A stretch of DNA of 64,000 nt from UBA7662 sp036787895 (GCA_036787895.1 DAIQOK010000009.1:1-64000); one strand, 5' to 3'; shown: positions 26,011 to 35,481, numbered from the stretch's first letter. The notes: a model not told the origin generated them from the letters alone. A program made the numbers and translations.

Positions 26011-26463
26011 CTATCTTCTGGTACCCATGCCCGGACGTGGTTCCTGCAGGCTATGGAGCACCTCTTTTTGAAATCTTTTTTCGGCAGCGTATAAAAGTGC
26101 CACCTTTCGTATCGGTAATACTCGCTTGAACTCAATATAATATTTTTTATCGATATCAACCTCCTGTTGACGTAAAACGAGATACGCTTCTATAGACTGT
26201 TCAAGCTCGGCATCGTTTAATTGCTCTGCATCTTTTTTATATTTACCTACTTCCTGCACCAACTTTTTACGATGAGCTTCTTTTTCGGCCTCATACTTAT
26301 TGTAGACCGGCCAAAATTTCTGCGCTTCTTCTTCAGTGAGTTGAAGCTCTTTGGTGATGAATCCAATTTTGGCACTTTTCATCTGGGCGTAGCGACCTCC
26401 CGGTTGCGCCATACTGCTCATGCCTATGAGCAGCAAAAAAAGCAGGAGTAATTGTTTTTTCAT
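26011..26463 (-). CDS. Periplasmic CpxP/Spy-like helical protein
   Basis: 150 residues. A signal peptide (LLLLFLLLIGMSSMAQ) is followed by a charged all-helical protein. The repeated pattern ITKELQLTEEEAQKFWPVYNKY resembles the LTxxQ-type helix of Spy/CpxP/metal-resistance sensor proteins. In Bacteroidota such proteins commonly sit third in an ECF sigma/anti-sigma operon and are thought to sense or buffer envelope stress. Its start overlaps the anti-sigma-like gene by four bases (ATGA). Family assignment is by pattern, without an LTxxQ exact match. Confidence 0.65.
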   Translation of the reverse strand: MKKQLLLLFLLLIGMSSMAQPGGRYAQMKSAKIGFITKELQLTEEEAQKFWPVYNKYEAEKEAHRKKLVQEVGKYKKDAEQLNDAELEQSIEAYLVLRQQEVDIDKKYYIEFKRVLPIRKVALLYAAEKRFQKEVLHSLQEPRPGMGTRR

Positions 26464-26861
26464 AATTCTGTCATCAAAATTTCAAGATTTTCCTCCTCCA
26501 GATAAGCTGCTGCATCTTCGGGAGACGTCCAAACATTTTCAATTTGTATATCAATCTCTTCATCACCAGCCAATAAACTATAATAAGTATCGGTATATGT
26601 GTAGAGGTAATCGACCTTTTCTTCGGCCGGAATTTCGGCTAAGGTGAGTTCGTCGGCAAGTCGACTGTTAAAAAACCAGGCGGCAGTAATCATTACAACA
26701 GCTGCCATGGCCATTTTCCAGCGCGCTTGCTGCCACCAGAGGATTGGCTGGGTGGTTTCAGCTTCCATTCGAGCTTTAAGCCTGTTTTCGAAATTTTCGA
26801 AATAGGCATAAGGCACATCGTAGGGTAGCTGTTTTTTGATATGGTCGAGTTTGGAGGACAT
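26460..26861 (-). CDS. Putative membrane anti-sigma factor
   Basis: 133 residues. A short cytoplasmic N-terminus (LDHIKKQLPYDVPYAYFENFENRL-type helices, about 1-45) is followed by one membrane segment (about 47-65, MAMAAVVMITAAWFF) and an acidic periplasmic tail ending near EENLEILMTEL. No recognised anti-sigma domain was seen, but size, topology and position directly after an ECF sigma gene (32-base gap) and before a periplasmic helical protein strongly suggest an anti-sigma role. Confidence 0.6.
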   Translation of the reverse strand: MSSKLDHIKKQLPYDVPYAYFENFENRLKARMEAETTQPILWWQQARWKMAMAAVVMITAAWFFNSRLADELTLAEIPAEEKVDYLYTYTDTYYSLLAGDEEIDIQIENVWTSPEDAAAYLEEENLEILMTEL

Positions 26862-26893
26862 CGGTGGTTTGGATAGCTAAGTCGGCAAAAGGT

Positions 26894-27454
26894 TTAATGG
26901 TCGGTAAGTTGTGCTTCAATTTTTTTTACGGCATGGTGGTAAGATGCCTTTAAAGCACCCACTGAAGTGCCGGTAATAGCGGCGATTTCGTCGTAACTCA
27001 AATCGTCGTAATATTTCATATTAAATACCAGCCGTTGTTTGTCGGGCAGGGTGAGTACCGCTTGCTGGAGTTTGTAATTGATTTGATCCCCATCCGGACT
27101 GGCACTGGCTTCGAGTTTGCCCAGCAGATCATCGCTGATATCGCCTATGGGCAAAAACAGCCGGCGGCGTTTGCTGGTCAGAAAACTCAGGCATTCATTG
27201 GTGGCGATGCGGTAGAGCCAGGTGTAAAGCCCCGCATCTTCCCGGAAGTTGGCCAACCCTTTCCAGGCTTTGATGAAGGTGTTTTGGAGGAGGTCGTCGG
27301 TATCGTCCTGGTCGATTACCATTTTGCGGATGTGCCAGTACAACCTTTCCTGATACGACTTCACCAACAACGAAAACGCCTGATCGCTGCTATTAGCGCT
27401 GCGGTAAAGCTGTAGTATACGTAAGTCGGTATTCTTCGGACTGTACTTTTCCAA
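26894..27454 (-). CDS. ECF-type RNA polymerase sigma factor
   Basis: 186 residues with sigma region 2 (YWHIRKMVIDQDDTDDLLQN, FIKAWKGLANFREDAGLYTW) and region 4 (LPDKQRLVFNMKYYDDLSY, helix-turn-helix DEIAAITGTSVGALKASYHH), and nothing between, as in ECF (sigma-70 group IV) factors. It would direct RNA polymerase to a stress or surface-sensing regulon. The start codon is TTG, the only plausible one. It heads the operon with the membrane and periplasmic proteins. A perfect palindrome GAGTATACTC lies 35 bases upstream and could be an operator. Confidence 0.88.
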   Translation of the reverse strand: MEKYSPKNTDLRILQLYRSANSSDQAFSLLVKSYQERLYWHIRKMVIDQDDTDDLLQNTFIKAWKGLANFREDAGLYTWLYRIATNECLSFLTSKRRRLFLPIGDISDDLLGKLEASASPDGDQINYKLQQAVLTLPDKQRLVFNMKYYDDLSYDEIAAITGTSVGALKASYHHAVKKIEAQLTDH

Positions 27455-27762
27455 TGCTATTGGGCTGTTGGGTGTAATATAGACGGAGTGAGTATACTCG
27501 GGTTTAAAAGAGCCTATTTTTTTTAAGCATATGCTTCAGCAGTTCGTCTTTCGCTGCAGCTCGACTGCACAAGTCGACTCCTGGTTCGACCAGCTCACTA
27601 TGCTCCTTGTACGCTCGATGACCGAGTCGTTAATAAAAATGATGGTTTCTACTGCGCTCAACCACCATTTTACTCTCCGTTCAATAGACTCACGCCAAAA
27701 AAACCGTTTAACCGATTGCCACACCATTCGGTAAACTCACGGCAAGCAGATGAATAATTTGG
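27455..27762. other. Gene-free interval with small hairpins
   Basis: No credible gene lies in these 308 bases. Near the sigma gene there is a 10-base palindrome (GAGTATACTC, 27490-27499). Two short tandem hairpins follow: 27561-27577 (TCGACT/AGTCGA) and 27581-27593 (CTGGT/ACCAG). The mixed composition suggests a degenerate intergenic repeat. Confidence 0.5.
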
Positions 27763-29151
27763 TTAAAACCTTACCGTAATTATCCCCCCCGAACTCACTG
27801 TAAACTCCTTCTCCAAACTAAATACCGCCTTGGTAGAGTTTTTGGAGCGGAAGATCACTTTGTAATTGCCTGGTTGTAAAACGACGGTTTCGGTGAGTGT
27901 AGCCGGGTTTAAATCATGGACTTTTACGAGTTTCGGGCCATCGGTGCTGAAGATGGCACCAAAGCCTTCGGTATTACAGGCAATGTTCACCAGACCGGGC
28001 TGTTGAATTTGGATGCGGCTGATTTCGCCCTGTTTAATGTCGACAGCCTTAAAACTGGTGATGGGTGTTGTGAGTATCTCCAAATCATACTGGCCCACCA
28101 GGTATTTCCGTATCGTATTAAAATCTTGGGTGCAAATGAACTCTCCAGTTTTGCTGTTACGAACAGTTGTACGGAGATTGCGGTAACCGGTTACACCTCC
28201 AACCACAAGTTCTAAACCGCCCATGGGGGTATTCAACGAAATGATGTTGTGTTTGCCTGGGAGTAATTTGATGTCGGTTTTACTCACTTCCGGATTGCTA
28301 TGTACTACCAGATTATAGCGGTTGGCCGGATCGATGAGCAGGGTGTCGCTCAGCTTGCGCGAATTGAGGGTGTGAATGAAGTTATAACGTTCGATGCCTA
28401 ATTCGGTATCGTAAAAGGTCATTGGCACATTGGTTTCGGTGGGCAGCATAAACTGGTCATTGAGGTTTACCTGTACAGTGGTAGAATTGAGTGCCTGAGC
28501 TACCACCATATCGAGTGCTTGTTTAAAAGCCACCTCCTGCTCGGCATCAAAATAGGTACCCACGCAGTTAAAAGCTTGTTTCATGCCTACATCCAAGCCC
28601 AAACCAATAATGAAAGGTTTGAGAAAAATATGTTGCTTCTGCAACTGAAATGACACCTGACAGGGATCGCCGTCGCAGCTTTCCTGACCGTCGGTGATGA
28701 GGATGAGGATGTTGCGGCTGAAAGGATCACGCGGGAAATCGGTGGCGGCCTGCGACATGCTGTAGGCGATGGGCGTATTGCCGAGTGGACGAATGGATTT
28801 CAACCGACTTTTGATTTTCCCAAAACTATTGGCTGCAAAAGGCACTTCGAGTTTGGTGTCCTTGCAATCGCGTTCGCCCCGGTCGGTTTGGTGGCCGTAC
28901 ACCCGTAAAGCGACTTCGAGTCTATCTCTTGTTTCGAGGCTGTCCATCAAGTCGGTGAGCAGTCGTTTAGCGACGTTCCAACGGGAATTATTTTGCCAGG
29001 TACCCAGCATGCTGCCCGAGGCATCGAGCAGAAAAAGGATACGGGTGGTTACCACGGCTTCTTCTTCTTTGCCCTTCACCACCGGCTGGGCTGCCAGGTC
29101 TAAGCTGGCAAGTACTGAAAGTAGGCAGACAAAAAAGATCGAAAAACGCAT
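27763..29151 (-). CDS. Exported von Willebrand factor A domain protein
   Basis: 462 residues. A signal peptide (FFVCLLSVLASLDLAAQ) is followed by a VWA domain from about 35 to 215 with the MIDAS motif FLLDASGSMLGTW and the later ITDGQESCDGDPC. The C-terminal ~240 residues read as repeated beta-sandwich modules (ending with LQPGNYKVIFRSK and a TVSSGGIITVRF strand). VWA domains with an intact MIDAS bind a ligand through a divalent metal. No partner ATPase is nearby. It probably works in the periplasm or on the surface; role unknown. It begins 22 bases after the tsaD stop, so the two may be cotranscribed. Confidence 0.82.
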   Translation of the reverse strand: MRFSIFFVCLLSVLASLDLAAQPVVKGKEEEAVVTTRILFLLDASGSMLGTWQNNSRWNVAKRLLTDLMDSLETRDRLEVALRVYGHQTDRGERDCKDTKLEVPFAANSFGKIKSRLKSIRPLGNTPIAYSMSQAATDFPRDPFSRNILILITDGQESCDGDPCQVSFQLQKQHIFLKPFIIGLGLDVGMKQAFNCVGTYFDAEQEVAFKQALDMVVAQALNSTTVQVNLNDQFMLPTETNVPMTFYDTELGIERYNFIHTLNSRKLSDTLLIDPANRYNLVVHSNPEVSKTDIKLLPGKHNIISLNTPMGGLELVVGGVTGYRNLRTTVRNSKTGEFICTQDFNTIRKYLVGQYDLEILTTPITSFKAVDIKQGEISRIQIQQPGLVNIACNTEGFGAIFSTDGPKLVKVHDLNPATLTETVVLQPGNYKVIFRSKNSTKAVFSLEKEFTVSSGGIITVRF

Positions 29152-29173
29152 GAATGAAGGGGTTAAAACGGCA

Positions 29174-30190
29174 TCAACTGGAGATCAGCGGCAAACGGGG
29201 GTCGGGGACCAGGGTCTGATCGTCGAAGTCGACGAGGCCGTAACGCAAATATCCGGCCATAGCTACCATGCCGGCATTGTCGGTGCAATAGGCGAAGTCG
29301 GGGATGAAGATGGCAAAACCTTCCTGGTCGCGGAGGCGTTCCATGGCTTTACGCAAACCACTATTGGCAGAAACACCTCCGGCGATGGCGAGCTGCATTA
29401 TGCCATTGACCTTGGCTGCTTTGCGGAGTTTATTGATGAGTATGTTGACGATTCTGTCTTGCACAGCAGCACACAAATCGGCCAGATTATTTTCGATGAA
29501 AGCGGGATCTTTTTTGGTTTCACGCTGCAAAAAGTACAAAACTGAGGTTTTAAGTCCACTGAAACTGAAGTCAAGCCCGGGAATCTGGGGTTCAGGAAAT
29601 TCAAAACGACTGGCATCACCGGTCTGCGCCAACTTATCGAGCACCGGCCCGGCGGGATAGGACAATCCCAATAGTTTACCGATTTTATCGAAGGCTTCAC
29701 CGGCTGCATCGTCACGCGTCTGACCGAGCAGTTCAAAGTCGATGGGTGATTTTACCAATACGAGTTGGGTATGTCCGCCCGATACGGTGAGGCAGATGAA
29801 GGGGAATTCCGGTTGGGGGTCGTCGATAAAATGGGCAAGTATGTGGGCCTGCATATGATTGATACCCAGCAGCGGGATGTTAAGGCTCATAGCCAAACCT
29901 TTGGCAAAGCTGCTGCCCACGAGCAGGGCGCCCAACAATCCCGGACCTTTGGTACAGGCAATTGCAGTGAGTTCTTCACGTTTTACACCGGCTTTTTTGA
30001 GGGCCGCATCAACTACCGGAATAATGTGTTCCTGATGAGCGCGAGAGGCCAATTCGGGCACCACACCGCCATATTCGGCATGGATTGCCTGGCCTGCGAC
30101 AACATTCGACAGCAACTGTCCGTTACGAATCACTGCTGCTCCGGTATCGTCGCAGCTCGACTCAATAGCTAAAATGAGGGTTTCTGTCAC
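29174..30190 (-). CDS. tsaD: tRNA N6-adenosine threonylcarbamoyltransferase TsaD
   Basis: 338 residues, the standard length. TsaD moves the threonylcarbamoyl group from TC-AMP to A37 of ANN-decoding tRNAs, with TsaB and TsaE. Seen: the N-terminal ESSCDDTGAAV, the metal ligands in NHMQAH (His112, His116), the nucleotide loop TVSGGHTQLV and the C-terminal DNAGMVAMAG with its metal Asp. Essential in most bacteria. It is divergent from the TamB-like gene, with an 85-base shared intergenic region. Confidence 0.96.
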   Translation of the reverse strand: MTETLILAIESSCDDTGAAVIRNGQLLSNVVAGQAIHAEYGGVVPELASRAHQEHIIPVVDAALKKAGVKREELTAIACTKGPGLLGALLVGSSFAKGLAMSLNIPLLGINHMQAHILAHFIDDPQPEFPFICLTVSGGHTQLVLVKSPIDFELLGQTRDDAAGEAFDKIGKLLGLSYPAGPVLDKLAQTGDASRFEFPEPQIPGLDFSFSGLKTSVLYFLQRETKKDPAFIENNLADLCAAVQDRIVNILINKLRKAAKVNGIMQLAIAGGVSANSGLRKAMERLRDQEGFAIFIPDFAYCTDNAGMVAMAGYLRYGLVDFDDQTLVPDPRLPLISS

Positions 30191-30275
30191 CTGATTGGCG
30201 GTTTCTTGCCGGGATAGTACCGAATGCTAGGCGAAATATCGCTATTTTGCGTCAAAAAATATAAAAGAGTAAGGA

Positions 30276-33200
30276 TTGCGCGTATTCGCTAAATACCTTG
30301 GTTTGGCCCTGAAGTACCCCTTCCAGTTGTTTTCTGGTGTGGTGCTCCTGCTCTTTGTATTGCTTTTGCTCGGCATAAATCCAAGTATTCAAGACTTTAT
30401 GGGCGACCGGCTGGCGGCTTATCTCTCCCGGGAATACCGCACCTATGTGCGCATCGACCGCCTTCAGCTCCGTGCCAGCGGCGAGCTGTTTATCAATGGT
30501 GTTTATGTGGAAGATCATTATGGCGATACGCTCATCTACGCCGAAAAAATGCAACTACGCGTCCGTTTGCGGCCCTTACTCGAGGAAAAATTCCATATCT
30601 CCAATATCGATATCGACGGCCTTTACCTCCGCATGATTCGCAAGGATTACGAGACCGCCTTTAATATCGATTTCCTGCTCCCCGACCCGAAAGTGGACGC
30701 CACCATCGACAGTGTTTTGCGACTGCCTGTAATGGTGCTCGAAAAGTTGCAAATAAGAAACAGCCGCTTGGAGCTTCACGACTACACGAAAAAACAGACA
30801 GCTGGCAAGTTTAACCCCAATCATCTCGAGTTATCTGGATTGCAGTTGGCTTTAAAACAACTCGACTTAAATATCGATAGCAGTTCTGTACGTATTGAAA
30901 AACTCATTTTTCGCGAAAAAAACGGCTTATTGGTACGTGATATGGGCTTTAGCCTGCGCCGTTATCCCGACCAACTTCTGCTCGACAGTCTGCGATTACA
31001 AACCCGGGCAAGTCAGCTGAATGCCTCACTCAATTTCCGTTATGCCCAGGAACTCGATTTACTTGATTTTGCAGAGCGGGTGAGATTGTTCGCTAAAATC
31101 GAAAATTTGCAGCTCGACCCTGTTGAGCTCAATTACCTGACCGGTTTGGATGAACTTCCCCGCGAACGTTTGTATGCCAGCGGCACCATTTCGGGCAGAT
31201 TGAGTAATTTGCGTAGTCGCGATTTAAGGCTACGCTTGGGCCAAGAAAACTACATCAATGGCCAGGTAAATATTACCGGTTTGCCCGATGTAAAAGGTGC
31301 TCTTTATGACCTTAAAATTTCCGACGCCTATCTCAGTCGGTCTGGCTTAAATGCTGCCTTGCCGTTTATTGAAATCCCACAACAGTTTAATGCCCTGGAA
31401 TACATTCAGCTTTCAGCCGACTGTTTTGGCTACCTGGAAGATTTTGTGGCTCACGGGCTGTTTTCGACCAATGTAGGCGAGCTGGTAACCGACCTTAACC
31501 TGAAATTGCAGGGGGAACAGCTTGTTTTTAGTGGCCAACTCAATGCCGACCGGCTTGATATGCGGGAGTTACTTCAAGACAACCGCTTTGGGCAGATGCG
31601 TTTTGATCTGAAAGCCAATGGTAAGGGAAGTAATTTGCGAAATTTAATCAGTGAAGTAGAAGGGCATCTGGCCTATGCCGATTATCAGGGCTACCGTTAC
31701 AAGGGCGTAGATTTAGATGGCTATCTCGACCAAAGTTTATTTACCGGTAAAATAAGTTCGACTGATACCAATGCCAACTTCGACTTTTTTGGTGTCGCTG
31801 ATCTGAGCGAGGGTCAGCCTTTTTTTAATTTTGTAGCCGATGTAAGACGAGTTGACTTTCGGGCACTCTACCTCAGCACCGATACGGCCATTATGCAGGG
31901 TTTTGTGGAGATTTGTTTGGAAGGCTCCGATAGGGACAGCCTAGAAGGTGAAATCAATTTCAGAAATCTGGAACTCGACTTAAACAGTCGGCATTTATCC
32001 TTAGCATCTATTGATTTATCGGCCACCAGGAGGGCTGATAGTTCACGCTTTTTACGTTTGAATCTGCCCTTTGGCGAAGCCAGGATGGAAGGCCGGTTTA
32101 GCTTCCGGAAACTCGGTCAAAGTGTTGAACGATATGCCCAATACTACCTTAACGCTGCTAAGGCAGCCAATCTGCCTCTATTGCCTCAAAACTTCAATTT
32201 AAGCGTCAATTTACACGATGCCCAGCCGGTTGCCGACTTTTTCTTTCCGGGCCGCTATGATTTGGATAGTCTTGAAGGTTACGTTATTTACGATGCGCTG
32301 GCCCATAAAAGTGACATCTATTTTAGTCTTCCCGACTTTCGTGCTGATTCACTCCGGCTCAAAAATGTGAGTTTTATAGGCCGTTCAGATACCAAGGAGT
32401 TGAATGCCGATTTGTATGTCGACAGCATGTTCCGCAACGGCAAATTTATTGCCCACAAGCTGAGTGCTGAACAAACATTAAGTAACGACCTGCTTAATTT
32501 TGAAGTTCGTGCCACAGGCGACAGCAGTTACAACAAAGTTGCCTTAGCTGGTTATTTAAACACCACCGGTGACAGCATTTTGCTCGGATTCAGACCCTCC
32601 TATGTCGACTTATACGGCAACCGCTGGCAGGTAGAGCAAAAAGGTGTTATCTGGATCAAAGACAGTGTTACCAACATTGAAAACTTTGCTTTGCGGCAAG
32701 CCTTGCAAACCATCTCCCTGCACGGCAGGGTAAGCAACGATCGTGGCGACAGTCTTTATTTAGAAATGGTAGATGTGGATTTACAGCAGCTCAATCCCAT
32801 ACTTACCGCCTATGAAACCTCGATGGAAGGTTTTGCCAATATGTCGTTGCGCTCCAGTTCTATACTTCGCAAAGCCGCTGTATTTGGCACCGTCAGTATT
32901 GATGAATTTGTACTCGATGGCCAACCTTTAGGCGATGTTGTGCTCAGTAGTGACTATTCTACCGAGTTGAATCGCGCCGACTTGCTTGCTTCGGTGGTTA
33001 ATAGCAGCGATACCCTGGTAGTCATTAGTGGTTATCTCGCCAAGCTGGATGCCGATCAGGAAATTGATTTGGACATACGCTTGGCCCATTCGCCTATCAA
33101 TGCCCTGGAGAAAATATTGAAACCTGCCTTTGATGATGTTAGCGGCAAAGCAACCGCCGTTCTTAACCTCAAAGGCCGTTTGGATGGTCCGGTTTTAACC

Positions 33201-34757
33201 GGTTATGCAGATGTGGAAAGGGCACGTTTGCGGGTGGATTTTCTCAATCAATATTATAATGTCAACAAACGTTTGCTTTTCACCGAAACAGCAATCGACT
33301 TTAATAATGCAGAGTTAACTGATGATGCCGGTGGTATTGGCACAATCTCGGGGGTCATTCTTCACGAAAAATTCCGAAAAACCAGACTCAAAATGCGGTT
33401 AGATGCCCGCAATTTGCTTGTCCTCAATACGCCTGGCGATAGTCGTTCCAGTTATTTTGGCGTAGGTAAAATTACCGGTTATGCCACTTTCGAAGGTCCG
33501 ATTTCGTTGGTCTCTATCAACATTATTGGCAGCACCGAACGTGGCACAAATTTTAGCATCCCGCTTGATGCAGAATACGACCGGGGGATTACCGACTTTA
33601 TCACCTTTGTAAATAAATCCGACAGCACAGTGGAGACTACCACCACACAAAGTCTGGAACTTACTGGAGTTGACCTCAAAATGAACCTAACAGTTACACC
33701 TGAAGCAGATATCAATATCATTTTTGACCGTAAAACCGGAGATATCATTCGAGGTCGCGGAAATGCGGTAATTGAATTACAGGTGAATACGTTGGGTGAA
33801 ATCAGCATGTTTGGCAATTACACTTTCGCCAGTGGTGATTATACCTTTACCCTGGCCAATATTGCCAACAAACGTTTCCGGATTACCGAAGGGAGCAGCA
33901 TTCGTTGGAGCGGTGACCCTTACGATGCCCAATTGAGTTTGGATGCCGTATATCGTCAACGTGCGTCCGTTTCTCCCTTGCTTACGGCCAATTTACAAAG
34001 CTTAAACAGTACGAGTCGCAGTAGTCAGTACATGAATATTGATGCTTATCTCAAGCTCACCGGTTCCTTATTAAGTCCGAATATCGCCTTCCAGCTCAAA
34101 GTGCCATCCATCAACGAAAACGACCCTAACGACCCCGTAGCAGCTACCATACGGAATATCAACAACGACGAACAACGGCTCAACAATCAAGTAATTGCCT
34201 TGTTGGTAGCTGGTCAGTTTATTCCTGAAGATGCTGCAGTTGGTGGTGGTTTTGCGGCGAACTCGGGTATTAACTCTGTGAGTGAGGTTTTGTCGGCACA
34301 GTTTAGCAACCTTATATCTCCCTTGCTGGGTAATGTAAATGTAGGTGTTAATTTCAGGAACAATACCTTTGGTACTGCACTTACCGGAGCTGCACCGCCT
34401 GCTGAATCGCTAAACGACCTAAATGTTGCCGTGAATACCACCTTCTTCGACAACCGGGTGTTGGTAGATGGTAATTTTGGCAACTCCAGCCGGAATGCGA
34501 CGCAAACCTTGGGTGGCGAAGTGACGGTTGAATACCTCGTCAATGCCGATGGCAGCTTCCGCATGAAAGCCTTCAACCGGCTCGACGACCGCATCATTTT
34601 CAGTCGCGACACCAACTACCGCCAGGGAATCGGTCTTTCTTACACCAAAAACTACAATACCGGTGAGGAGCTTAAAAACGATGCCACCCGTTGGTTACAG
34701 GACAGGTTTATTCGAAGAATTCCGTGGGCACCGGATAGTTGGAAAGGCAGTTTTTGA
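30276..34757 (+). CDS. TamB-like translocation/assembly module protein (DUF490)
   Basis: 1493 residues. One N-terminal membrane segment (about 15-35) anchors a very long periplasmic beta-rich region made of AsmA/TamB-type strands. The C-terminal ~400 residues are the TamB (DUF490) domain (GRGNAVIELQVNTLGEISMF, GEVTVEYLVNADGSFRMKAF). TamB-like proteins form hydrophobic grooves spanning the periplasm, for outer-membrane protein or phospholipid delivery. The start must be TTG: an in-frame stop stands one codon upstream and no ATG or GTG fits before the membrane segment. No TamA/BamA-type partner is adjacent, unlike the usual proteobacterial arrangement. Confidence 0.88.
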   Translation: MRVFAKYLGLALKYPFQLFSGVVLLLFVLLLLGINPSIQDFMGDRLAAYLSREYRTYVRIDRLQLRASGELFINGVYVEDHYGDTLIYAEKMQLRVRLRPLLEEKFHISNIDIDGLYLRMIRKDYETAFNIDFLLPDPKVDATIDSVLRLPVMVLEKLQIRNSRLELHDYTKKQTAGKFNPNHLELSGLQLALKQLDLNIDSSSVRIEKLIFREKNGLLVRDMGFSLRRYPDQLLLDSLRLQTRASQLNASLNFRYAQELDLLDFAERVRLFAKIENLQLDPVELNYLTGLDELPRERLYASGTISGRLSNLRSRDLRLRLGQENYINGQVNITGLPDVKGALYDLKISDAYLSRSGLNAALPFIEIPQQFNALEYIQLSADCFGYLEDFVAHGLFSTNVGELVTDLNLKLQGEQLVFSGQLNADRLDMRELLQDNRFGQMRFDLKANGKGSNLRNLISEVEGHLAYADYQGYRYKGVDLDGYLDQSLFTGKISSTDTNANFDFFGVADLSEGQPFFNFVADVRRVDFRALYLSTDTAIMQGFVEICLEGSDRDSLEGEINFRNLELDLNSRHLSLASIDLSATRRADSSRFLRLNLPFGEARMEGRFSFRKLGQSVERYAQYYLNAAKAANLPLLPQNFNLSVNLHDAQPVADFFFPGRYDLDSLEGYVIYDALAHKSDIYFSLPDFRADSLRLKNVSFIGRSDTKELNADLYVDSMFRNGKFIAHKLSAEQTLSNDLLNFEVRATGDSSYNKVALAGYLNTTGDSILLGFRPSYVDLYGNRWQVEQKGVIWIKDSVTNIENFALRQALQTISLHGRVSNDRGDSLYLEMVDVDLQQLNPILTAYETSMEGFANMSLRSSSILRKAAVFGTVSIDEFVLDGQPLGDVVLSSDYSTELNRADLLASVVNSSDTLVVISGYLAKLDADQEIDLDIRLAHSPINALEKILKPAFDDVSGKATAVLNLKGRLDGPVLTGYADVERARLRVDFLNQYYNVNKRLLFTETAIDFNNAELTDDAGGIGTISGVILHEKFRKTRLKMRLDARNLLVLNTPGDSRSSYFGVGKITGYATFEGPISLVSINIIGSTERGTNFSIPLDAEYDRGITDFITFVNKSDSTVETTTTQSLELTGVDLKMNLTVTPEADINIIFDRKTGDIIRGRGNAVIELQVNTLGEISMFGNYTFASGDYTFTLANIANKRFRITEGSSIRWSGDPYDAQLSLDAVYRQRASVSPLLTANLQSLNSTSRSSQYMNIDAYLKLTGSLLSPNIAFQLKVPSINENDPNDPVAATIRNINNDEQRLNNQVIALLVAGQFIPEDAAVGGGFAANSGINSVSEVLSAQFSNLISPLLGNVNVGVNFRNNTFGTALTGAAPPAESLNDLNVAVNTTFFDNRVLVDGNFGNSSRNATQTLGGEVTVEYLVNADGSFRMKAFNRLDDRIIFSRDTNYRQGIGLSYTKNYNTGEELKNDATRWLQDRFIRRIPWAPDSWKGSF

Positions 34758-34944
34758 ATCGAGGTGGTCAGAAGTTTCTGTCTGAAGAGAAAATTGGGAC
34801 TTTCCAAATAGAAGTAGAAAAATGTGCTAATGTGGCGTTCGCTTCACTTCACTTTGGGAATGTGCTAATGTGCTAATGGAATTCAGCAAAACTGTATTGA
34901 TTCTGTCCTATTTATCGAACCATGATGCTAAGTAACGCTTTGCT
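34758..34944. other. Intergenic region with dispersed AATGTGCTAATG repeats
   Basis: No gene. It carries AATGTGCTAATGTGGCG at 34821-34837 and a second run AATGTGCTAATGTGCTAATG at 34859-34878. Copies in the opposite orientation occur at 36957-36975. Confidence 0.6.
34821..34837 (+). repeat. Short dispersed repeat AATGTGCTAATGTGGCG (copy 1)
   Basis: Its exact reverse complement is found at about 36959-36975, so the two copies form an inverted pair around the broken four-helix gene and the IS256-family element. Related copies flank the solo IS end near 56.2 kb. Confidence 0.7.
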
Positions 34945-35288
34945 TCACTTAGCCGTGGCCTTACTCCTAGCTATTATTTTTGAAAGTATGCGCTGAATTT
35001 CACGCAGATTAGCTAAAAGTTCACCAGGTTTTGGGTAGTCGGGTGCACTTTCACAAAGTTCCAGATAAAAGGATGTCTCTTCCGCTTCTTTGCTGGCAAC
35101 TTTCAATTTATGAATAAAATCAGTCCGACTTTCTGCAACCAGTGCTTCACGAACATTAGCTCCTATGCCGGTGCCACAGCCTATAAGTTGATTGGCAATG
35201 GCATACTTTTATTCTCTGTTAATACAGTAATATAGGCAATTACAGCTAAGGCAAAATCGAATGTTTTTTGCTGAACGAGACCAGACAT
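34945..35288 (-). pseudogene. Four-helix-bundle protein (S23/TIGR02436-like), frameshifted
   Basis: Read from the ATG at 35288, the first 28 codons (MSGLVQQKTFDFALAVIAYI then TVLTENK) match the start of the family. After a run of four A (plus-strand T at 35207-35210) the frame must shift to continue: NQLIGCGTGIGANVREAL, then SRTDFIHKLKVASKEAEE, and an end at KIIARSKATAK. With one extra A the gene would be 114 residues long, normal for this family of small four-helix proteins first seen inside 23S rRNA intervening sequences. A genuine one-base deletion or a sequencing error in the homopolymer are both possible. It lies next to an IS element in an accessory region. Confidence 0.8.
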
Positions 35289-35440
35289 GGTGATTGTTTA
35301 CAGCTAAGTTAACTAGCCATTCTCCACTTTCTAAAAGTCAGTAGCTGAATGTAAAATACTTGCATAATTATCAAAACTTCTATAACATGCTAGTTACATG
35401 AAGTACTTGGGAGAATATTGTCAGCAATAGTGAAGGGAGT

Positions 35441-35460
35441 ATCCAATAAACTGTGTCAAC
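35441..35460 (+). repeat. Terminal inverted repeat of the IS (transposase 3' side)
   Basis: 20 bases ending in the TGTGTCAAC typical of IS256-family ends; 18 of 20 identical with the opposite end and 19 of 20 with the solo end near 56.3 kb. Confidence 0.85.
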
Positions 35461-35481
35461 GGTTAATGTTTCATTTCATTG

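Noticed and set aside
27536..27727. 63-codon minus-strand frame between the sigma and VWA genes
   Set aside because: Low-complexity, hairpin-containing sequence; the product resembles translated intergenic repeat and not a protein.
34821..34878. Repeats AATGTGCTAATG considered as a CRISPR array
   Set aside because: The units are short, irregularly spaced, without unique spacers of constant length, and no cas genes are nearby.
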